Positions 1 to 7,114 of a stretch of DNA of 31,640 bases are shown here, piece by piece (within the stretch, counting starts at the first letter, position 1; every line of letters begins with the position of its first letter). Source of the stretch: JAHHLP01 sp041609895 (lineage in GTDB: Bacteria > Bacteroidota > Rhodothermia > Rhodothermales > JABDKH01); the NCBI GenBank assembly GCA_041609895.1, contig JBFIPX010000019.1, forward strand, positions 1-31,640. Reading direction: 5' to 3'. The notes beneath the pieces were generated by a model, which had not been told where the DNA came from, did no database searches, and saw only the letters and a program-made list of their open reading frames with translations. The position numbers and the translations under genes are program-made.

Positions 1-668
1 AAGACCATCGCAGATGTCGATCGGCGGAAGTCCGTTACCTCTTCCGGTCGTTCATCGACGAGCAGAGCTACCAATTCGATCTCGGGGTGATTGGCCGTCA
101 CCGACGCCGCTATGTTCTTCAGCAGAATCGTCTTTCCGGTCCTGGGAGGAGCAACGATCAAAGCCCGTTGACCTTTCCCGATCGGAGCCGCGAGATCGAC
201 CACCCGCATCGAAATGTCTTTTGGACCGGTCACCAGGTCCAGCTTCTCGTCCGGATAAATGATCTGGCCGGAGTCGAAGCTCGGCAGTTTGGCCCATTCG
301 GCGGGATCCATGCCCATCACCTTATCAACCCGGTGAACCTGCATGTCTCCTTTCTTGCCCGGGCGAAGCGTGCCTTCCATGATCAAGCCGTCACGGAGCT
401 TGTATTTCCGAATCAGCGGCGGCGGAACGAAAGGATCCTGGTCACCCTTTGGCACTTCAGGACGGAGATCCCGAATGAATCCGAACTTTTTCTCGCCGAT
501 CAACTCGACGATTCCATTAAACGGCGGCTTCGGCTTCCCGTCGTCGACCGGGTTGTTGCGATTATCCGGTTTTCCTCGGTTGCTCCGGTTTCCACGATTG
601 CCGCGACTATTGCGTTTACCTCGGTTGCTCCGGTTGTTCCGGTTACTACCGTTATCCTTGTTTCCCAT
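1..668 (-). CDS. rho: Transcription termination factor Rho (5' part, truncated by window edge)
   Basis: Rho is the hexameric RNA-dependent ATPase that ends untranslated transcripts. About 222 codons are visible. Residues 1-39 are low complexity (13 Asn, 9 Arg, 6 Gly). Residues 50-66 begin the RNA-binding cold-shock domain (FNGIVELIGEKKFGFIRD). The Walker A motif APPRTGKT lies at 173-180, followed by LLVDERPEEVTDF, a Rho signature. The ATG at 668 is the first possible ATG, GTG or TTG start after an in-frame TGA, so the usual N-terminal helical Rho_N domain is absent unless an unusual start codon is used. No Shine-Dalgarno sequence is evident. The gene is divergent from the hydrolase at 906. 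The C-terminal half lies outside the window. Identity is certain from the motifs. Confidence 0.95.
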   Translation of the reverse strand, partial: MGNKDNGSNRNNRSNRGKRNSRGNRGNRSNRGKPDNRNNPVDDGKPKPPFNGIVELIGEKKFGFIRDLRPEVPKGDQDPFVPPPLIRKYKLRDGLIMEGTLRPGKKGDMQVHRVDKVMGMDPAEWAKLPSFDSGQIIYPDEKLDLVTGPKDISMRVVDLAAPIGKGQRALIVAPPRTGKTILLKNIAASVTANHPEIELVALLVDERPEEVTDFRRSTSAMV

Positions 669-905
669 ACGATCAGTTGGTGGAGAGATGTGCCGACCTC
701 GCCTGATTGCGGTGGCAAATCAGCAAATCACACAAAACAGGTGTGCGAAAGGCGAGAATGCGCCGAATGGCACGAAAATACCGGCGCGCGTTATCTTCAG
801 AAGCTAGACACCCCTGCGAACCTGAAACACGTCCTGAGATTGCCAACCACCTGGCATGGACTCGCTGGGGAACGGGATACCGTTGTTCGAACCCTCTAAA
901 TATAT
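669..905. other. Divergent intergenic region between rho and the hydrolase gene
   Basis: These 237 bases must hold the promoters of two divergent genes. I found no convincing -35/-10 or TAnnTTTG element on either strand. A small inverted repeat (CACAC/GTGTG, about 731-746) is the only local structure seen. The 5' leader of rho is a plausible site of autogenous control, as known for rho in other bacteria, but nothing in the sequence demonstrates it. Confidence 0.4.
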
Positions 906-1766
906 ATGGATTCGCGGACCGCTACAACTGCTGGTGCAGCGACATCGTCTTTTGAACCTCGCCAAGCGGCCCAGGGTTTCGATGTCTCAAGTCTTCATGT
1001 CGAGTGGTCGGGCGACAAGGACAGCCCCGGCGTGGTCCTGCTTCATGGCTGGGGGAGCTCAGCGGAACTGATGAGACCCATAGGCCGGGCGCTCGCAGAC
1101 GCCTTTAGAATTGCCAATGTTGACCTTCCCGGGCACGGCCGATCACCCACTCCACCGGTCGCAATGGGGATCCCGGAGCACGCAGACCTCATTCATGACC
1201 TCATCCGCAGCCAGTTCCGAACCGGAGTATGCATCATCGGTCATTCCAACGGTGGACGCATCGCGATGTACATGGCCTCTCACGATTCCATGAAGAGCGC
1301 GGTGAAGCGACTCGTCCTTATAGGCCCATCCGGGATTACCCCTGAGCGAACGGCCAAGTACTACATTCGCAAGCACCTGGCTCGCGCACTCAAGGCTCCT
1401 TTCGAAATATTACCCGGTCGGTTTCGGGAGGCCGGCCTCGACTGGCTTCGCCATACGTTGTTGTGGAATCTACTGGGGTCATCTGATTACCGGCGTCTGA
1501 CGGGTGTGATGAGGGACACATTTGTCAAGACAGTATCGACGCATCTGGACGACAAGGTGGGGCAGATCGAGGTACCCACACTCATCTTTTGGGGCGACGA
1601 GGACCAGGAGATCGGCCGTGATCAGGTCGAAACGCTGGAGAGCCTGATTCCGGACGCCGGACTGGTGGTGCTCCCCGGCGCGGGCCACTATGCCTACCTC
1701 GACGACCCCATGACCTTCCTGCGCGCAACGCGTTTCTTCCTCGAGGAAGAACGGCAGGGCGAATGA
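906..1766 (+). CDS. Alpha/beta hydrolase fold protein
   Basis: A 286-residue cytoplasmic alpha/beta hydrolase with no signal peptide. The oxyanion region LLHGWGSS is near residue 45. The nucleophile elbow is GHSNGG with Ser114. A likely catalytic acid sits in WGDEDQEIG (Asp231 or Asp233), and the catalytic His is His261 in GAGHYAYLDDP, so the triad is complete. The first ~30 residues are Ser/Thr/Ala-rich and are not part of the fold; the start at 906 follows an A/T-rich stretch without a Shine-Dalgarno sequence. The stop is 4 nt before the MurF-like gene, so the two are very probably co-transcribed and translationally coupled. The substrate cannot be read from the sequence. By association, a role in cell-wall precursor metabolism or hydrolysis of an activated ester is plausible but unproven. 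Confidence 0.85.
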   Translation: MDSRTATTAGAATSSFEPRQAAQGFDVSSLHVEWSGDKDSPGVVLLHGWGSSAELMRPIGRALADAFRIANVDLPGHGRSPTPPVAMGIPEHADLIHDLIRSQFRTGVCIIGHSNGGRIAMYMASHDSMKSAVKRLVLIGPSGITPERTAKYYIRKHLARALKAPFEILPGRFREAGLDWLRHTLLWNLLGSSDYRRLTGVMRDTFVKTVSTHLDDKVGQIEVPTLIFWGDEDQEIGRDQVETLESLIPDAGLVVLPGAGHYAYLDDPMTFLRATRFFLEEERQGE

Positions 1767-1770
1767 GCCG

Positions 1771-3402
1771 ATGATCGGAATCTATATCCTCCTGATTGTC
1801 GCCGTTGCGTTTGCCGGCTGGCGTATCTGGCGCCGGCTTCGGTTCTCGCTCCACATGTTTCAGCTCCACGGGTACAAGGTATCCGCATATGCCAGGTGGA
1901 CTTTCGAGCGGCCGTTCGATTTTTTGATCCGAAGATCGCATGTTGCCGGGGGTGTCTTGTTGGCCGCCGCGGCATTGACTGCGGACATCCCGGCACAAAA
2001 GACGCTGGCCGCCGTGCTCCTGCTCGCGTGGACGATCACGTTTGCCTCGTCGAAAAGGTATCGCTCTGACCACGAGAAGAAACCGTTGTCGTGGACTAAC
2101 CGTGCGAAACGTCTGTTCGGGTTCGCGCTGGTGTTGATTCTTGTCCAGTTGCTGGGCGGTGCTGCAGGCGCCTCGTTGGGGACGGGACTTCTTCCGTCGC
2201 TCGCGCGATTGCTGTCAGGTTTCCTGATGGCAGACTTGATCGCTCCGCTCACGGTGATCGCGGCAGGTATCTTGCTCGAACCCCTCGAGGTCTTCTTCAG
2301 GTCGGGCTTCAAGAGAAAGGCACGCGCAAAGCTTGCCGCCCATCATAAACTGACAGTCATCGGCATCACAGGCTCCTACGGCAAGACCTCTGTTAAATTC
2401 ATCGTTCGGGAGATTCTGTCGTTCCGCTACAACGTGCTCGCGTCGCCCGGTTCGTACAACACGCCGATGGGCCTCTGTCGCGTGGTAAATGAGATGCTCC
2501 TGCCCGAACATCAGGTGCTGGTTGCTGAAATGGGCGCACGTCACCCAGGCGACATCCGGGAGCTTTGCGATCTTGTCGACCCATCCATCGGTATCGTGAC
2601 GAACGTCGGTGTTGCACATCTTGAGACCATGGGCTCTCAAGACAACATCGAGCGCGAAAAGGGAGATCTGCCGGCCTCCATCCGGACTGGCGGAACAGTC
2701 GTGCTTAACGCTGATGACGAGCGTGTGATGCGGATGGCAAAGCGGACGCACGCCACCGTGTTGACCGTGTCGGCAGCGGGCCGCAATGCGGATTTTCAGG
2801 CCAGTGACGTTCAATATGGCGCAGACGGATCCTCATTTACGATCACATCGCGCTCCGGCGAATCGTTGCGATTCCGAAGCGCCTTGCTCGGACGTCACAA
2901 CATATCCAACATACTCATGGGAGTGGCGGTCGGAGCGTCGATGGGCTTAAGACTCAGACAGATGACGCACGCGGTCGCCGCGATCCAGCCGGTCGAGCAC
3001 CGCCTGCAGCTGCGCAAGGAGGGAGCGATAACAGTTATCGACGATGCCTTCAATTCAAACCCGGTTGGCGCACACAACGCAGTTGAGATTCTTGGGCAGT
3101 TCACTACGGGCCGTCGCGTCATCGTGACGCCCGGCATGATCGAGCTGGGCGACATCGAATTTGAGGAAAACCGCCGCTTTGGCGAGGCCATCGCTCAAAA
3201 CGCAGATCTGGCGATCCTCATCGGCCCGGAACGAACCACCGCGATCGCCCAAGGACTTGCTGCTCAGAATTTCCCCAAGGATCAAGTCCAGGTGTTCCGT
3301 TCGCTTTTCGAAGCGCGGGACTTCTTGAAGCAATATCTTCGAGAGGGCGACGTCGTCCTTTACGAAAACGACCTCCCCGACCAGTACGAAGAAGCCGCCT
3401 GA
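1771..3402 (+). CDS. MurF-like Mur ligase with N-terminal membrane segments
   Basis: A 543-residue Mur ligase. MurF adds D-Ala-D-Ala to UDP-MurNAc-tripeptide using ATP. The ATP-binding loop GITGSYGKTS is at residues 198-207. MurF-like signatures follow: YNTPMGL, VAEMGARHPGDI, TNVGVAHLE, NIEREKGDL and DDAFNSNPVG. The C-terminal domain includes RVIVTPGMIELG. The first ~185 residues, where the MurF N-terminal substrate domain would be, instead hold about four or five hydrophobic segments (around 2-21, 58-75, 78-92, 112-135 and 140-170). The protein is thus probably membrane-anchored with a cytoplasmic ligase domain. It could be the organism's MurF or a second Mur ligase acting on a different precursor. 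The start is 4 nt after the hydrolase stop. Confidence 0.85.
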   Translation: MIGIYILLIVAVAFAGWRIWRRLRFSLHMFQLHGYKVSAYARWTFERPFDFLIRRSHVAGGVLLAAAALTADIPAQKTLAAVLLLAWTITFASSKRYRSDHEKKPLSWTNRAKRLFGFALVLILVQLLGGAAGASLGTGLLPSLARLLSGFLMADLIAPLTVIAAGILLEPLEVFFRSGFKRKARAKLAAHHKLTVIGITGSYGKTSVKFIVREILSFRYNVLASPGSYNTPMGLCRVVNEMLLPEHQVLVAEMGARHPGDIRELCDLVDPSIGIVTNVGVAHLETMGSQDNIEREKGDLPASIRTGGTVVLNADDERVMRMAKRTHATVLTVSAAGRNADFQASDVQYGADGSSFTITSRSGESLRFRSALLGRHNISNILMGVAVGASMGLRLRQMTHAVAAIQPVEHRLQLRKEGAITVIDDAFNSNPVGAHNAVEILGQFTTGRRVIVTPGMIELGDIEFEENRRFGEAIAQNADLAILIGPERTTAIAQGLAAQNFPKDQVQVFRSLFEARDFLKQYLREGDVVLYENDLPDQYEEAA

Positions 3403-3422
3403 AGCAATCCCACCTGCAGCGG

Positions 3423-4109
3423 ATGGCCAGTATTAGAATCGAGCGCCGGCTCTGGGCCGAAGGCTACCGTCACGTAGCCGGCGTGGATGAGGCGGGTCGA
3501 GGTTGTCTCGCGGGCCCCGTGGTTGCCGCAGCCGTCATCTTCCCACGCGAAAAAAGGGTTCGGGGAGTCAAAGACAGCAAACTCCTGCCGCCCGAAGAGC
3601 GAGAGAAACTGGCCAGGCGGATTCGCCGGCATGTCCTCGCGGTGGGCGTAGGCCATTGCAGTCCGACCGAGATCGATGAACTCAACATTCTATGGGCTTC
3701 CATGGAGGCGATGCGCCGCGCTGTCGAGAATCTTGAGGTGCGGCCAGGATACGTGCTCGTGGACGGCAACCAGGTGATTCCCGGAGCGCGATGGCCGCTT
3801 GAACCTGTCGTCAAGGGAGACCAGCGTAGCCAAGCCATCGCTGCGGCATCAATCATTGCCAAGACGGAGCGCGACTACATCATGCGGTCACTCCACGATC
3901 GCCACCCGGAGTATGGTTGGTTTACAAACGTGGGCTATCCGACCCGGTATCACTATGACGCACTGAACGAACTCGGTCCCACGCCTTTGCATCGAAAATC
4001 ATTCAACCTCGGCGGACCGGACCCTCAGACGGATCTATTCGAGATCGAACAAGGCGCTCGAGCGCAAGCACGTCTTGATGAAGCGACTCCTGCTCGGGCC
4101 GAAATATGA
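3423..4109 (+). CDS. rnhB: Ribonuclease HII
   Basis: RNase HII removes ribonucleotides and RNA primers from RNA-DNA hybrids. The 228-residue protein carries the diagnostic DEAGRG motif with acidic residues Asp22 and Glu23, a further acidic residue in LVDGN, the SQAIAAASIIAKTERD helix, and YGWFTNVGYPT followed by HRKSF near residue 193. The catalytic core ends there; the last ~30 residues are a charged tail. That tail overlaps the 3' end of the convergent aroK by 107 bp (4003-4109). The ATG at 3423 is 20 nt after the MurF-like stop, so it may be in the same transcript. Confidence 0.95.
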   Translation: MASIRIERRLWAEGYRHVAGVDEAGRGCLAGPVVAAAVIFPREKRVRGVKDSKLLPPEEREKLARRIRRHVLAVGVGHCSPTEIDELNILWASMEAMRRAVENLEVRPGYVLVDGNQVIPGARWPLEPVVKGDQRSQAIAAASIIAKTERDYIMRSLHDRHPEYGWFTNVGYPTRYHYDALNELGPTPLHRKSFNLGGPDPQTDLFEIEQGARAQARLDEATPARAEI

Positions 4110-4566
4110 GATCCGCGCGCTCGTAAGCACGCCGCCGGAAACGCATCATCCGAGTCACTCTCGATCGTAGGGCTGATTCCGGATCTTCCTCCGAAAGTGC
4201 TTCTGCAATCAGCGGGCGACTGCCGTCTGACTTCAGGAGACGGCGCACAAGCTGGTCGGTGGGCACATCAAGAAATACCACAACACCGTTGCGTCGAGCC
4301 CATCTCATCGCTCGCCACGAAAGTAACGCACCGCCTCCCACAGCGATAACATGATTTCGAAGCTGACCCGTCACGCGTAGCTGCCTACGTTCAATTCTGC
4401 GAAACGTCCGCTCCCCCTCTGATGCAAAGATGATCGGGATGCTTCGCCCTTCCGCTTCCTCGATCAGGGCATCCAGGTCGACAAACCCGAATGACATCTC
4501 TTCCGCTAGCAGCTCGCCGAGAACCGTCTTCCCGGAACCCATAAAACCTGTTAGATACACACGCAT
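4003..4566 (-). CDS. aroK: Shikimate kinase
   Basis: Shikimate kinase phosphorylates shikimate to shikimate-3-phosphate with ATP. Of 187 residues, the P-loop GFMGSGKT is at 7-14, the shikimate/Mg site VDLD at 29-32, FASEGERTFRRIE holds the substrate-binding Arg, VGGGALL follows, and an RPLIAE lid-type region precedes RRRAYERADL. The protein is slightly longer than the usual ~170 residues because of a C-terminal tail that is antisense to the end of rnhB. The start is well supported: a GAGGTGAG Shine-Dalgarno sequence lies 9 nt upstream. The gene is divergent from truA, with 63 bp between the starts. Confidence 0.95.
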   Translation of the reverse strand: MRVYLTGFMGSGKTVLGELLAEEMSFGFVDLDALIEEAEGRSIPIIFASEGERTFRRIERRQLRVTGQLRNHVIAVGGGALLSWRAMRWARRNGVVVFLDVPTDQLVRRLLKSDGSRPLIAEALSEEDPESALRSRVTRMMRFRRRAYERADLIFRPEQESLHQDVLALERLVRSRIDPSEGPVRRG

Positions 4567-4629
4567 TAAAGTACACTCACCTCATCGCCGGGTGCGCAGC
4601 TTGCATCCCTCGAACGAAATGTAAGTCCC

Positions 4630-5391
4630 ATGCCCAGATTCAAGCTCGTTGTAGAATACGACGGCACGCGATATTGCGGCTGGCAGCGGCAGAACGACGA
4701 CCCTTCCGTCCAGGAAGAGATAGAAACGGCTCTCGGAGTAGCACTCGGACGGCAGATATCCGTCGTGGGATCCGGTCGCACAGATGCAGGGGTCCACGCC
4801 CGCGGACAGGTCGTTCATTTCGACAGCGATGATATCGACGATCTCTTCCGGCTAAGAGGGTCGCTGAACGGGTTGCTTCCGCACGACATTGCGGTGAGTG
4901 ACGTGTCAAAGACGCGAGAGACATTCCACGCGCGTTACGACGCAGTTTCGAGGCGTTACCAATATTACGTGTCGACACACCCGACGGCGCTCGACCGCTC
5001 GTTCCGTGTCACCGTTTCTGGTGATACGGATTTCAGGCTCATGAATAGCTGCGCGGCAGAACTTGTAGGGACCCACGACTTTTCGTCGTTTTGTCGGACG
5101 CAGAGTGAGACGACCAATCGTCGATGCACGATCACGGTCGCACATTGGCGGCGGGAATCGAGAGACGGGTACTTCTTTTTTGATATCGCCGGCGACCGGT
5201 TCTTGCACGGGATGGTGCGCGCGATAGTCGGAACGCTGTTGGAAATCAGCCGTGGCAAGCGCGAACCGGAGTGTATCCCCAAAATTCTTACGGCACGTGA
5301 CCGACGCATGGCGGGTGAGGCAGCGCCCGCGAAAGGTCTCGTTCTTGAAGAGGTTGTGTATCCGGATGAACCGCCCAGGGATGAAGCATGA
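4630..5391 (+). CDS. truA: tRNA pseudouridine(38-40) synthase TruA
   Basis: TruA isomerises uridines 38-40 in the tRNA anticodon arm. The 253-residue protein begins with the typical KLVVEYDGTRYCGWQRQ strand. The catalytic Asp is Asp52 in GSGRTDAGVHARGQV, and the C-terminal half contains FLHGMVRAIVGTLLEISRG. Length is normal for the family. The stop overlaps the start of the next gene by 4 nt (ATGA at 5388-5391), indicating translational coupling to an unrelated exported protein. Confidence 0.95.
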   Translation: MPRFKLVVEYDGTRYCGWQRQNDDPSVQEEIETALGVALGRQISVVGSGRTDAGVHARGQVVHFDSDDIDDLFRLRGSLNGLLPHDIAVSDVSKTRETFHARYDAVSRRYQYYVSTHPTALDRSFRVTVSGDTDFRLMNSCAAELVGTHDFSSFCRTQSETTNRRCTITVAHWRRESRDGYFFFDIAGDRFLHGMVRAIVGTLLEISRGKREPECIPKILTARDRRMAGEAAPAKGLVLEEVVYPDEPPRDEA

Positions 5392-6815
5392 CAGAGATGA
5401 AGAGCAGCCGGCGGATGCGTAATTGGACCGCGACGCTGTCGGCGCGATTCAACGGTCGCGCGCGAGGCGGAAGACTCTACGCTGCCTGCACAGCATTGGT
5501 GATTGCGACCCTGTTTGCGAGCGCAGGCTGTGACCGCCCGTTTGTCGAGATCAGTGAGCCCGAGATCGAGATCGTCGAGCCGGACCTTACCGAGGTGCTA
5601 GACGCAACGCGTGTGCAGGTCAAGGTTCGCGCGTCCTCGTTCCGACCGATCGATCGCGTCCTCCTCGGGGGCGAGCCGATGGCGGCCGATCCGGAGAGCG
5701 GTCTCTGGACGAGCCTCGTGGATCTTACAACCGGACTGAACGAGTTGATCGTCACGGCCTTCGACATCGACGACGTGTTCTCGCAGGACACCGCCGTCGT
5801 CGTCGTCTTGTCACCACAGTTCACGCCCAATGCGCCCGACCTCCCGCGGGGCCTTGGGGACCACGCGGCAATCCTCACGGGCGGGGGCGATGTGCTGGTT
5901 ACCGGTGGAGCTTTTCAATCCGGCGGCGAGGCCCTGGACGTCGCCTTTATTTCCTCCCCGGCGGGCGCGCCGTTTGAGGAGCTGCCGGGCGGTCTTGAGA
6001 ATGCGCGACTCGGACACACAATGACCAACCTCCCCGACGGACGTGTACTCATCGCCGGCGGCGCAACACGCGGAACCATCAACGATGTTCTCGTCCTCGT
6101 CACAGAGGCCGAGGTCTTCGACCCGTCGACGAGAGAATTTCGGCGGATCGCCGTGGTCGGAGATCCAATTCGCCGCGTGCATCACTCCGCCAGCGGCGAG
6201 CTCGGCTCCTCGGGATTCATCCTGGATCTGTATGGTGGCCGGGGAGACATCCGTTACCGCCCCCAGCCGGCCATTGGCATTCGCCAGGACATCCGCAGTT
6301 TTCTCCTCCGTAATGACAGCCTCTTTGCGTTCACAGCTGCTCCCGGGCCATTTCTCGGCAAGCCGATCTCCGGACATACGCAGGTCGCCGTAACGGCTCG
6401 AGATCCTTTTGAACCCGGTGAGTTCCTTTTTCACGGTACCGATTTCGGACCCGATTTTCGAGAGTCAGTAAGCTTCACCGTCGACTTTGCCGACCCTCTC
6501 GGCCTGATTCCAGTGGACGCCGGCAAAACTCAGGAGGCTCGCACGCACCACGTCTCAGTTGCCGTCTCTGACGGCCTGGTGATCACGCTTGGAGGAAGCG
6601 GTCCCCGCCGGGAGGCGCCCCTCGGCTCGGTCGAGCTTTTCGTGGAGAGGCGCCGGGAATTCCTCCGTGTACCCCTCAATCGGTCGACGCCGCTCCTCCG
6701 GTCCGGGCACAGCGCAACAAAGCTTCCCGATGGTCGAATAATGCTGGTGGGAGGCTTCCTGACGGGAGGAAACAGCACCTCGTTGTCAGAGTACCTTCTC
6801 ATATCAACAGACTAG
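5388..6815 (+). CDS. Exported kelch-like beta-propeller protein, probable lipoprotein
   Basis: A 475-residue secreted protein I cannot name. A basic N-terminus of about 30 residues precedes a hydrophobic segment ending in ASAGC-D (Cys48). This resembles a lipobox, but Ser at -3 is not the preferred residue. A beta-sandwich-like region follows (about 50-145), then at least four repeats of a GH...LPDGRVLIAGG type, for example GHTMTNLPDGRVLIAGG, THHVSVAVSDGLVITLGG and GHSATKLPDGRIMLVGG. These are typical of kelch or galactose-oxidase-like propellers. No catalytic residues are recognisable, so a binding role in the envelope is more likely than an enzyme. The start overlaps the truA stop (ATGA), with AGGGA 7 nt upstream. 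Confidence 0.7.
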   Translation: MTEMKSSRRMRNWTATLSARFNGRARGGRLYAACTALVIATLFASAGCDRPFVEISEPEIEIVEPDLTEVLDATRVQVKVRASSFRPIDRVLLGGEPMAADPESGLWTSLVDLTTGLNELIVTAFDIDDVFSQDTAVVVVLSPQFTPNAPDLPRGLGDHAAILTGGGDVLVTGGAFQSGGEALDVAFISSPAGAPFEELPGGLENARLGHTMTNLPDGRVLIAGGATRGTINDVLVLVTEAEVFDPSTREFRRIAVVGDPIRRVHHSASGELGSSGFILDLYGGRGDIRYRPQPAIGIRQDIRSFLLRNDSLFAFTAAPGPFLGKPISGHTQVAVTARDPFEPGEFLFHGTDFGPDFRESVSFTVDFADPLGLIPVDAGKTQEARTHHVSVAVSDGLVITLGGSGPRREAPLGSVELFVERRREFLRVPLNRSTPLLRSGHSATKLPDGRIMLVGGFLTGGNSTSLSEYLLISTD

Positions 6816-6830
6816 ATCAGAAATCGTCGA

Positions 6831-7016
6831 ATGGATGTCCAGAAGGTCCTGAGGTGGCTCGTGACGGCCATCGTGATGCTCGTGGCGATCGTTCTGCTCA
6901 GCTTCATCCTCAAAGTAGCCGGGGTGCTGACCGGCTATGCGATTAAGATCCTGTTCATCCTGCTTCTGGTGGCGATCATCCTGCGCTTTTTCACCATTCT
7001 TCAGGAGCGGCGCTGA
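6831..7016 (+). CDS. Small membrane protein, two hydrophobic helices
   Basis: A 61-residue protein that is almost entirely hydrophobic, with two predicted membrane helices (about 8-30 and 34-55) and a short charged C-terminus ending QERR. It starts 15 nt after the kelch-like gene in the same direction, so it is probably co-transcribed. No family is recognised. The clean two-helix pattern, positive ends and tight spacing support a real gene rather than a chance frame. Confidence 0.6.
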   Translation: MDVQKVLRWLVTAIVMLVAIVLLSFILKVAGVLTGYAIKILFILLLVAIILRFFTILQERR

Positions 7017-7114
7017 TCGAAGCGACGTTTTCGACCCCGGTCGTTGTACCTTAAGACCCAGGTCAGCCCACCATTTACGTCACTTCGGATCTACTGCCGA
7101 AAAGGTTCTTCCGT

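Noticed and set aside
87..899. 270-codon plus-strand frame opposite rho
   Set aside because: It is antisense to clear Rho coding sequence and its translation has no domain or composition of a real protein.
840..900. GTTCGAACCC resembling a tRNA T-loop
   Set aside because: The flanking bases do not form the 5-bp T stem on either strand, and no acceptor or anticodon arm can be found.
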